A DNA stretch of 50,767 bases from NCBI GenBank assembly GCA_905236875.1, contig CAJOQT010000068.1, positions 1 to 50,767 on the forward strand. Reading direction: 5' to 3'. Source of the DNA: an uncultured Prevotella sp. (GTDB taxonomy: Bacteria > Bacteroidota > Bacteroidia > Bacteroidales > Bacteroidaceae). The notes beneath the pieces are model-generated. The model searched no databases, was not told the origin of the DNA, and was given only the letters and a program-made list of their open reading frames with translations. The translations under genes and the position numbers were made by a program. This document shows, one piece after another, positions 40,626-49,500 of the stretch (positions are counted from its first letter, which is position 1; each line of letters starts with the position of its first letter).

Positions 40626-43352
40626 TTATTTAATCACCACTTTCTTTCCATTCATAATATAGATACCCTTGGTCGGATTCTCGACGCGACGACCAGAGAG
40701 ATCGTAGAATACATTATCTATCTCACCATTAGCATTAATCGAACGAATCGTTGTCGTTCCATTACCTTCATCAAAGATAGCAATTGCAGAAGAACTACCA
40801 CTAACCGTTACACCTGTGAAGTATGCACGATAAGGACTAATCTTGGCGCCGTTACCTTTTTTGATTTGGTTTCCACTGAGAATCCACTGATTTCCATCTG
40901 TTGTAAGAGTCTGTAGTGTTCCGAGAATCTTAACGCCATCAACGGCTTCAACATTTGCCTCATTTTGATTTGCCTCGTCAAGATAAACTTGCTCTGCATT
41001 TGTCTGCCATGTCAGGGTGAGTGCACCAGATGTGGTATTGTGAATCACATAGCCCTTGCCTGCGGAGATTGTATTTCCATTCACCCTAGTAAAGGTCAGT
41101 TGACCAGCCTCTGCGGCAGTTAGCTCATAAGCCACAAGACCCGTTTCCAATGTTGCGGCCATAGCTCCACCTGCATTGCTTCCCATGTATGTGGTTACAT
41201 ATTTGTTTGCCGCAATTGAACGACTAATAACAACCTTTTTTCCAGATTCAAAATCAATGTTGCAATATGCCTTGGTGGGCAGAAGAGGAACATTGGCAGG
41301 ATCGTCAACAAACGTCAGACCATTGGGAGCACCAAAGAAACGCACATCAGAATAAAAAACATTATTTACCGTCTTTGTTGCAGCAGCAGCTGCTTCACTA
41401 TTTCCATATTCGAAGATGGCATTGGCGTTGTTTGTTGTGAAAACATCAATACTTCCATCAATAGTTGCATTACTGATATTGATGATGGAAGAATTTCCTA
41501 CTAATGTCTGTATATCAGATAGGTTTGAAGAGGAAATGGTTCCGGCAACAGCCGCCTTGTCGTCATTAACCATAACATCATACGTTTTGCCACTGGCGAC
41601 CTCAACCCAATTATATGTAGGATTGGATCCACTATTCGTAAAGGAAACTTCGGTTGGCATGTTAATGTACAGCGGTGTGTTCATTGTTGGAGCAGAAGTA
41701 GATTTTACCGAAAGAATCATAGTCCTTCCGTCTGCACTCACTGATAAGTTGCCACTATTCAATGGTGTAGAAACTCCATTTATGTTCCAATATGATCCAC
41801 TAAAATTGACCATGTCGTCTGTCGTCGAAGTCACGATAAGCTCATAGTCAAAAGTATTGGTGTAATGACGTGGCAACACGTAAATAGTGTGGGTATCATT
41901 GGTGTAAGCAGTTCCAGATGGAGTCGAACCAATATCAATAGTTGTCGAATTTGAGATTTTGGGGGAAGTGGTATTAATACTAAAAGTACCATTTGTGGTA
42001 GGTGTAAAGGTTTCATTGGCGACATTGCCAGTTCCACCTGCAACATTCCACGTTATAGAGCCTGTCGGAATTTCCTCGTTCTCAGATGTCTTACCGATAG
42101 CAGATAAAGCTACCGCTGTCCCAGAGGGAGCATAGAATCTGTAGGAGCTAAGTTCAATTCTATTCAGCGTTTTGGCAGAATAATCGGTGTTGTACACCTC
42201 AAATTCAAAGAACGTATAACCATAGGTTCCTTTCTTCACACCTTGGAAACGTACAAACTTTGCTGTAGCTGGTTCATTAAGAACAACCGTGATGTATTCA
42301 TTATTTCCAGCATTCTTTCCCCATACATGCTTTTTGGAAATCCAATCTGTTCCATTATCTGATACCTGGATATCAAAAGCTAAGTTTGGGGCAAAACCTA
42401 CATTCATGGCATTTTCACACAGCAATTTAATAGTGTTAAAGGTCTGATTAGATGACCACGCGATTTGGCACCATTCCGTGTCTGTACCTCCATTAGATCC
42501 CCAGCGGTCTTCTGTATTTCCGTTGTTTGCATAAGTTGCAACATTACCACCTTCGGCAAATGATGCAGTAGCAGTGCCAAGAAGAGCTAAGTTGTCGGTA
42601 GTAGTAAATGTACTATTGTTGTTGCCGCTACCTATCGCAGTAATCTTAAATATAGTATTATCTGCAGTCCCTGATATACTAATAGAATTTTGGGTCTGGT
42701 TCCATCTATTATCAAAAGTCATAGTTGGAGCCTTAGATCCATCTCCACGGACAAAAATCATGTTGGCGCAGTTTGTAGGCACCTCTGCCACATAACAAAC
42801 AGAAGCCCCCTCCAATGCAGAGAATGGAATCCAACAGTTATTATTACCGTCAGTATAAGCATAGACGGAAAAAACAGCACCATCAGCTTCCCATGCGGAA
42901 GTGGGCCACAAATAAATAGTTTTTTTTGTTGCACCAGAATAAGGATCACCAGTAAAGGTACCAGTAGAGTAAGAATTCCAGTCTGTTATGGTATATAATG
43001 TGTTGTTTGCAAAAGTATGACCATTATCTCCAGGAGCAATTTGTGCCCATTGTTGATTGTCATGTGCTTTTGCAACTGTTTCTGCACGATTAAATACCGC
43101 CTTGTTATAATCATCATCGACTACAAAGCAATAGTATGTAGTTCCTGACACCATGATTTTCGATGAAGGCGAAACCCATCTTCCAGCTTTTGTATCTGAC
43201 CATACCCAGGCTTCAACTACGGCACCCGCTTCATCCCAACTATGTGTTCCGCCATTTTCGAAACTACCTGGATCCAGATACACGGTTTTGTCTGCCCATG
43301 CCATCCCAACGGATGCAATGAGGGCAAATAAAAGTGCTAAAGCTTTCTTCAT
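40626..43352 (-). CDS. Secreted carbohydrate-binding protein with F5/8 type C domain
   Basis: The ATG at 43352 (MKKALALLFALIASVGMAWA) is preferred over the one two codons upstream. After the signal peptide come two starch-binding-like modules (DKTVYLDPGSFENGG and KTIYLWPTSAWEADGAV), an F5/8 type C domain (about 255-400, NLALLGTATASFAEGG to FFEFEVYN) and an Ig-like segment. A diverged copy of the module duplicated in the next protein follows (HTIYVLPRHYTNTFDYELIV), then a further beta region and the tail GIYIMNGKKVVIK. It is the first gene of the six-gene transcription unit. No enzyme domain was seen. Surface exposure through a type IX-like route is inferred from the tail. Confidence 0.8.
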   Translation of the reverse strand: MKKALALLFALIASVGMAWADKTVYLDPGSFENGGTHSWDEAGAVVEAWVWSDTKAGRWVSPSSKIMVSGTTYYCFVVDDDYNKAVFNRAETVAKAHDNQQWAQIAPGDNGHTFANNTLYTITDWNSYSTGTFTGDPYSGATKKTIYLWPTSAWEADGAVFSVYAYTDGNNNCWIPFSALEGASVCYVAEVPTNCANMIFVRGDGSKAPTMTFDNRWNQTQNSISISGTADNTIFKITAIGSGNNNSTFTTTDNLALLGTATASFAEGGNVATYANNGNTEDRWGSNGGTDTEWCQIAWSSNQTFNTIKLLCENAMNVGFAPNLAFDIQVSDNGTDWISKKHVWGKNAGNNEYITVVLNEPATAKFVRFQGVKKGTYGYTFFEFEVYNTDYSAKTLNRIELSSYRFYAPSGTAVALSAIGKTSENEEIPTGSITWNVAGGTGNVANETFTPTTNGTFSINTTSPKISNSTTIDIGSTPSGTAYTNDTHTIYVLPRHYTNTFDYELIVTSTTDDMVNFSGSYWNINGVSTPLNSGNLSVSADGRTMILSVKSTSAPTMNTPLYINMPTEVSFTNSGSNPTYNWVEVASGKTYDVMVNDDKAAVAGTISSSNLSDIQTLVGNSSIINISNATIDGSIDVFTTNNANAIFEYGNSEAAAAATKTVNNVFYSDVRFFGAPNGLTFVDDPANVPLLPTKAYCNIDFESGKKVVISRSIAANKYVTTYMGSNAGGAMAATLETGLVAYELTAAEAGQLTFTRVNGNTISAGKGYVIHNTTSGALTLTWQTNAEQVYLDEANQNEANVEAVDGVKILGTLQTLTTDGNQWILSGNQIKKGNGAKISPYRAYFTGVTVSGSSSAIAIFDEGNGTTTIRSINANGEIDNVFYDLSGRRVENPTKGIYIMNGKKVVIK

Positions 43353-43446
43353 AAACATTTTTATTGATAGTTTTTGTTAATATTGTTTCGGGCGAATTAG
43401 GCTGTCGGTAAGGGAGCGGAACGTGCCTCTCCTCATTTTGACTTTG

Positions 43447-43476
43447 CAAAGATAATAAATAATATAATAGGTGCAA
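43447..43476 (-). promoter_or_regulatory. Promoter of the six-gene secreted-protein unit
   Basis: On the minus strand TTG (43476-43474) is followed after exactly 19 bp by TATCTTTG (43454-43447). The leader to the first ATG is about 90 nt. No other consensus promoter was found before the later cassettes. Confidence 0.7.
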
Positions 43477-43662
43477 AGAAAAATTCCTCAAAAAAAACTC
43501 ACTTTTTTCGATTTTCCCACTCACTTCCCCTCACTTTATCCACTACTGGAAACAACCGAAACGCCTATTCTTGCTACATTTCAGCCCACACAAGTAAGTA
43601 CACATTCCACTTTTTACCACCTCACAAGAGAAAAAACAGGAATATTGACACTCGTCAAATAA
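43477..43662. other. AT-rich intergenic stretch without visible gene
   Basis: Between the secreted-protein promoter and the terminator at 43663-43700 nothing was recognised except C/T-rich words (CACTCACTTCCCCTCACTT). No coding potential on either strand. Confidence 0.5.
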
Positions 43663-43700
43663 AAAAAGAGAGGTTGCCGCCGATTTGCAACCTCTCTTTT
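43663..43700. terminator. Rho-independent terminator
   Basis: AAAAGAGAGGTTGC (43664-43677) pairs perfectly with GCAACCTCTCTTTT (43687-43700), with A and T tracts on the two sides. It ends the DUF4298 gene (minus strand) and could work in both directions. Confidence 0.8.
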
Positions 43701-43713
43701 CGATAGAATAGCC

Positions 43714-44022
43714 TCAATCTGGTACCACTATTCGCTGATTCCGGAACCTTTCTAATCTTTTGTTCAATTCACTGGCATCCGAGAGCAGATTCCAGATGCC
43801 GTCTTCAGATAGCACCCCACGCCTTAGATCGATAGGCAAGAGTCCAGCCTCATCGTCAGCATAATCCTGCTTCCACGCTTCACTGCCATAATACTGTTCA
43901 AGTGCTGTGATGTCCTCTTGCACGGCCTCATAATTCTCCAGCGCAGCAGATAGTTCCATAACGGCTTTCGCCGCCCGCTCCATCCGCAGTTCCATCTTAC
44001 TAATTCTTTCTGTCTGTTCCAT
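43714..44022 (-). CDS. DUF4298 domain protein
   Basis: A 102-residue, mostly helical acidic protein with the DUF4298 look: an N-terminal coiled-coil-like helix (RISKMELRMERAAKAVMELS), ALEQYYGSEAWKQDYADDE and LPIDLRRGVLSEDGIWNLLS. It has no signal peptide and its function is unknown. It has its own consensus promoter and its own terminator, so it is a single-gene unit. Confidence 0.85.
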   Translation of the reverse strand: MEQTERISKMELRMERAAKAVMELSAALENYEAVQEDITALEQYYGSEAWKQDYADDEAGLLPIDLRRGVLSEDGIWNLLSDASELNKRLERFRNQRIVVPD

Positions 44023-44079
44023 CTTGATTCTTATAATACAATCTTATTCTCTTTCATTTTATCAGATAATACCATTCTG

Positions 44080-44109
44080 CAAAGATACATCTTTTTTCTT
44101 AAACATCAA
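44080..44109 (-). promoter_or_regulatory. Promoter of the DUF4298 gene
   Basis: On the minus strand TTG (44109-44107), a 19-bp spacer and TATCTTTG (44087-44080). Confidence 0.65.
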
Positions 44110-44191
44110 ACATTTAAATGATACTTTTATTTCGGATTTTCAGCGAATTTCCGAATTTCCGAAGTTCTACTTCAGATTTTCTGCATTTTTC

Positions 44192-44222
44192 TTGCAAGGA
44201 TGACATATTTTTATTATATTTG
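44192..44222 (+). promoter_or_regulatory. Promoter of the cupin-MsrA gene
   Basis: TTG (44192-44194), a 20-bp spacer and TATATTTG (44215-44222). The leader to the ATG at 44282 is about 54 nt and contains CCCCCCTCCCC. Confidence 0.5.
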
Positions 44223-44281
44223 CCCCCCTCCCCAAAAATCTGATTTTTGTAGGCAGACCTTTGCAAATAAAAGTATATACA

Positions 44282-45190
44282 ATGAAGATTATAGACGAAC
44301 AAATGATTAGTGGTGTGGTGGAAGAAGCCAAGAAATCAACAAGATTGAGAAAGAACTACAACTTCCACCAGAGCCTCGATGACAAGTGTCACCGCTTCAT
44401 CAATGCCTTGGAGCCAGGCACATTTATTCCCGTGCACCACCATCCTGACAAGGACGAGACCTTTGTCATCCTGAAGGGCAAGGTCAGAGTGACAACCTAC
44501 AATGATCATGGCGATGTTCTGGCAACTTGTGTCATCAGTCAGGAAAGCGGCACGTACGGCGTGGATATACCCAAGAACGTCTGGCATGGCTTGGAGTGCC
44601 TTCAACCCAGCGTTTTGTTGGAATGCAAGGCCGGCCCGTTCGTTGAACACGAAGTGGATGGCATCTTGGAGATCAAGAGCGGCAAGGATATCTATCTTGC
44701 CGGAGGGTGTTTCTGGGGAACGGAGCACTACTTCAAACTGATTGAGGGCGTGGTGGAAACATCTGTTGGTTTTGCCAACGGACATACCGCCAGCCCGACG
44801 TACAAGGAGGTCTATACTGACACAACGGGATATGCAGAGACGGTACATGTGAAGTACAATCCCGATGTGGTCAGCCTTGAATTCCTGTTGCAGATGTTCT
44901 TCAAGGCTATCGACCCGACAAGTCTCAACAAACAGGGACATGATGAAGGAACCCGTTACCGTACCGGCATCTACTATACCGATTCAGAGGATTTGCCTGT
45001 CATCGAAAAGGTGTATGCCGAGGAGCAAAAGAACTATCAGCAGCCTCTGGCTGTGGAGAAACTGCCCCTGCAGAATTTCTATACGGCAGAGGAGTACCAC
45101 CAGGACTATCTCGACAAGAATCCTGACGGCTACTGTCACCTGCCCCAATCACTGATGGACTTCGCACGACAGGCCAAGGAAAAGAAGTGA
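44282..45190 (+). CDS. msrA: Fusion of WbuC-type cupin and peptide methionine sulfoxide reductase A
   Basis: The start at 44282 (MKIIDEQMISGVVEEAKKST) removes seven residues of the longest frame. Residues 1-~135 form a WbuC-like cupin with a probable metal site (FIPVHHHPDKDETFVILKGK). Residues ~138-302 form MsrA: GGCFWGTEHYF with catalytic Cys143, GYAETVHVKYNP, a TSLNKQGHDEGTRYRTGIYY core, and Cys285 near the C terminus as a likely resolving residue. MsrA reduces methionine-S-sulfoxide; the cupin role in WbuC (near O-antigen genes) is not established. The joint is smooth (EIKSGKDIYLAGGCFWG), with no stop or frameshift. A MATE and a peptide synthetase gene follow on the same strand. Confidence 0.9.
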   Translation: MKIIDEQMISGVVEEAKKSTRLRKNYNFHQSLDDKCHRFINALEPGTFIPVHHHPDKDETFVILKGKVRVTTYNDHGDVLATCVISQESGTYGVDIPKNVWHGLECLQPSVLLECKAGPFVEHEVDGILEIKSGKDIYLAGGCFWGTEHYFKLIEGVVETSVGFANGHTASPTYKEVYTDTTGYAETVHVKYNPDVVSLEFLLQMFFKAIDPTSLNKQGHDEGTRYRTGIYYTDSEDLPVIEKVYAEEQKNYQQPLAVEKLPLQNFYTAEEYHQDYLDKNPDGYCHLPQSLMDFARQAKEKK

Positions 45191-45238
45191 TTGAAATGAA
45201 TAGGAACAAGACTTGCATATCAGAAACAACAATATTGA

Positions 45239-46552
45239 ATGGATAGAAAAGAGTTTAACGTCCAGTTCTGGCGTTTTTTGTGGGCATCCATCCTCATTGG
45301 ATTGTCTGCCTGTTTGGGAAATGTAGTTGATGCAATGATTGTGGGCAACCTGATTGATGAGGACTCGGTGAGCGCCATCAACCTGTCGTTGCCATTACTT
45401 CAGTTTATGTACACCGTCAACATGCTGCTGGCTACGGGAGCGGGCATGCTGGTAGGTATGGAACTGGGCAAAAAGGACACACGGCGTGCATCGTATATCT
45501 TCATCGTTTCGATGTCAGCCTGTTTGCTGACCGGTCTCGTATTGACAGTATGTGGCGTGCTGACACCTGATGTCGTGACACGGCTACTGTGTGACCACGA
45601 GGAGCTTTATCAGCCTACCTACGAATACCTGCGAGTGATGCTGACAGGTGCACCGGCCTACCTGCTGATGTGGGGCCTTGACACGATGGTCAGCGTTGAT
45701 GGCAGTCCACGCCTGGTGTCTGTATCCATCCTGGTGGATAATGTCGTTCACCTGGTGCTTGACGTGGTATTCATAAAGTACTTCGGCTGGGGCATCGAGG
45801 GTAGCGCATGGGCTGCCGTCATCGGTCACGTCGTGGGCATCGCCATGATGGGCATCCATTTCCTTTCCAAGGAGAATCATCTGCGACTCGCATGTGGGCG
45901 TCAGAAACCGGTTTTCGGTGCCATCATCTCGCAGGGTGCACCGCTGGCCATTGCCTCTGTCTGTCTGACGGTGCTGATGTTTGCGTCAAACAGAATCATA
46001 CTGTCATCGCTGGGGCGCACGGGAATCTATGCCTTTGCCCTCTGTATGAACCTGCTGCTGATCTACAACCTGTTCCTGGGAGGAGTCTGCCGCACCATCC
46101 AGTCGCTGGGTTCCATCCAAGTGGGGAAAGGCGACAACGAGGCCTTCACGCTGGTATTGCGTAAGTCGTTTAACTTCATCACCGTGGCAATGGTCATCAC
46201 CTGCATCTACGTATGGATATGGCCCGAGAGCATTGTCATGCTCTTTGGTACCAACGAGAGCGACATGATTACCGAAAGCTGCTATGCGTTGCGCATCTTC
46301 GCCGTCTGTCTCATTCCCTTCTGCTATATCTACACCATCATGATTGTCTATAAGCTCTACAACTACCACCACATGGCACTCTTCATTTCCTTCGCCCTGT
46401 CGCTGACGGTCATCCCCGTGCTGTGGCTGTTTTCCCGGTACGCCAAAGAATGGATATGGTATGGTTTCCTGACAGCTTACATCATTGAGATGGTTGCCAT
46501 CCTAGTGCTCCACAAGATGACGCACGTCAAATTTGAGTTGAAAAATAATTAG
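45239..46552 (+). CDS. MATE family exporter beside a peptide synthetase
   Basis: A 437-residue polytopic protein of the MATE superfamily (SACLGNVVDAMIVGNLIDED, LLATGAGMLVGMELGKKDTR, second half GAPLAIASVCLTVLMFASNR). It differs clearly from the MATE at 2546-3922. The peptide synthetase gene starts 7 bp after its stop, so the two are surely co-transcribed, and export of the peptide product is the obvious hypothesis. It begins 48 bp after the cupin-MsrA gene, with no separate promoter recognised. Confidence 0.88.
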   Translation: MDRKEFNVQFWRFLWASILIGLSACLGNVVDAMIVGNLIDEDSVSAINLSLPLLQFMYTVNMLLATGAGMLVGMELGKKDTRRASYIFIVSMSACLLTGLVLTVCGVLTPDVVTRLLCDHEELYQPTYEYLRVMLTGAPAYLLMWGLDTMVSVDGSPRLVSVSILVDNVVHLVLDVVFIKYFGWGIEGSAWAAVIGHVVGIAMMGIHFLSKENHLRLACGRQKPVFGAIISQGAPLAIASVCLTVLMFASNRIILSSLGRTGIYAFALCMNLLLIYNLFLGGVCRTIQSLGSIQVGKGDNEAFTLVLRKSFNFITVAMVITCIYVWIWPESIVMLFGTNESDMITESCYALRIFAVCLIPFCYIYTIMIVYKLYNYHHMALFISFALSLTVIPVLWLFSRYAKEWIWYGFLTAYIIEMVAILVLHKMTHVKFELKNN

Positions 46553-46559
46553 ATAAAAT

Positions 46560-49500
46560 ATGAAAACATCTGCACCATTAACTAAAACGCAATACGGTCT
46601 CTACGTGGAATGTGTAAACCACCCGGGAGAGCCTTGTTATAATGTACCTTGTTTCTATATCCTTGACGGCAGTCTGGACGAAGAGCGGCTCCGCAAAGCT
46701 GTCGAGACAGTGGTGTCAGCCCATCCGACGCTGTTTACACGCATCGAGTTAACGGATCAGGGCGACCCTGTGCAGACGATTGATGACACGGAGACATTCT
46801 CGTTACAGGTAGAGCATACCGATGACATTGAGGCTGCCAAGCAGACGATGGTCCAGCCTTTCAATATCGTGGGCGACCGTCTGTTCCGCATACGCCTGCT
46901 GCGCGACAAAGAACACTTTTATTATTTCCAGGATGTCCACCATACGCTTTTCGACGGAGGCTCGCAGGGCATCATGTTAGCAGATATCGAGAAGGCCTAC
47001 AATGATGAGCCGCTGGAAGCAGAGCAGCTGACGATGGCCCAGTTGGCTATTGCAGAAGAAGAACAGCGACGGACGGCCCTCTTTCAGGAGGACAAAAAAT
47101 GGTATGCAGAGAACTTCGATTGCGGAGACTGCTACTCTCCGTTGTTGCCCGACCAGCCTCACCCCCTCGCCCCCTCTCCCAAAAGCGATGGGGAAGCCCT
47201 CCTGACACGGAAAATGGCTGTAGATAAGGATCGGGTAGATGCCTTCTGCAAGACGAACGGCATCTTCCGCAGCTCTTTCTTCACAGCCGCCTACGCTTAT
47301 CTGTTGGCAAAATACAATAATGAGGAGCAGGTGCTGTTCAATACGGTACATAACGGTCGTGCCGACAAACGTGCCAGCCGTACGGTGGGCATGCTGGTGA
47401 AAACGGTACCCGTGTATGCCAGGTTCGACGGTGACACCCGTGTGCTCGACTTCATCAAGGCCGGAGAGAAGCAGATGAATGGCTGCCGACAGCATGATTC
47501 ATACAATTATAGCGATGTCGTCAACGACTTGGGGCTGCAACCCGCCACGCTGTTTATCTGGCACGGAAACACACTGGAAAACAATCCGTTCTGTGGCAAG
47601 CCGATGAAGTTTATTCTTCTTTGTAACAACAGCCGCGAGGTGTCGCTCTACTTGAAGGTTGTCATCAAGGAAGGACAATTCGTGGTGGAAGCAGAGTATA
47701 ATGGCAACGAATACAGCGAGGCGCTCATGAGTCAGTTCATGGAGAGTTACGAGGCGGTCTTAGAGGGATTCCTTACTCAGGAAAGGCTGTGCGACATCAG
47801 CATGACGACAGCCTCACAGATGGCGTTGCTCGACTCGTTCAATGACACAGACCGTCCATACGATGACACGCAGACAGTGGTATCGCTGTTCCGCCGTCAG
47901 GCCAAGGCCACGCCAGATGCCGAAGCCGTCGTCTTTAAAGACCACCGTTACACATACGCAGAGGTTGATGACATCAGCGACCGCATAGCAGCCTATATCG
48001 TATCCAAAGGACTGGGTGTGGGTGATGCCGTTTCTATTCTGATTCCTCGCTGTGAGTGGATGGCTATTGCCTCGCTCGGCGTGCTGAAGGCGGGATGTGC
48101 CTATCAGCCATTGGATCCTACCTACCCGAAGGAGCGTCTGAACTTCATGATGCAGGATGCAGCAGCACGATTGCTGATAAGCCTCACCCCCGACCCCTGC
48201 CCCCCATCTGTCTCCCCCCGAAAGAGGGAGGGGAGTGAATGGCTTGCAGGATTGGATTATATTAAAGAAGCAGGAATCCCCGTCTTTGACCTCGCTGATG
48301 TCAAATCATTGCCGAAGGCTACATCTCCCCTCTCTATCGGAGAGGTGTTAGGTGGTAAGGCTCCTAAGCCCTCCGACCGTTTCATCCTGCTCTACACCAG
48401 CGGATCGACAGGCGTTCCCAAAGGCTGCCAGCTGACGCATGCCAATCTGGTGTGCTACTGCAACTGGTACTGGAAATACTACGGCCTGAAGCCAGAGCAC
48501 AACGTGGCAGAATATGCCAGCTATGGTTTCGACGTACACCAGGAGGGTATCTATCCGCCACTGACGGGCGGTGCCACCGTACACATCATCCCTGAGGAAC
48601 TGCGCCTGGACCTTGTGTCGCTCAACGAATACCTGGAGCGCGAACACATTACCCATACCTTCATGACGACACAGGTGGGCTATCAGTTTGCAACGAATAT
48701 CGAGAACCACTCCCTGGTGCATCTTTCGGTGGCCGGCGAGAAGCTGGCCAGTATCGCTCCGCCTCAGGGTTATCAGTTGCACAACGGCTATGGTCCTACG
48801 GAGGCCACCATCATCATTACTGTCTATCCTATCACAAAGAAAGATACGGACGTCCCCATTGGCAAGCCCTTGGACAATGTGCGGCTTTATGTGGTCGATC
48901 AGCAGGGACACCGTCTGCCTGTGGGGGCTTTGGGTGAATTGTGGGCAGCCGGACCGCAAGTGGCGCTCGGCTACCTGAACCGACCGGAGAAGACGGCAGA
49001 GGTGTTTATCGCGAATCCCTTTATTGCCCCCTTGTTGTCCCCTGAGGGGGACACTAATACCCAAAGTCATGAAGCACCCTCAGGGGTCGTAGGGGGGGAT
49101 AAATATGCCCGCGTCTATCGCACTGGCGACATTGTGCGCTATCTACCCGACGGCAATATCCAGTTTGTTGGCCGCAGGGACGGGCAGGTGAAGATTCGTG
49201 GTTTCCGCATCGAGCTGAAGGAGGTGGAAGCCGTCATTCGCGAATTCCCCGGCATCAAGGATGCTACCGTACAGGCCTTTGACGACGAGAATGGCGGCAA
49301 GTTCATTGCTGCCTACATCGTCAGCGATGAGCAGGTGGACATTGAGGCCATGAACAACTTCATCCTCAATCAAAAACCGCCATATATGGTACCTGCCGTG
49401 ACGATGCAAATCGAAAAGATTCCATTGAACCAGAACCAGAAGGTGAACAAGAAGGCCCTGCCGAAACCCATCAAGTCTGTTGCTGTGGCACAGCAAGAGA

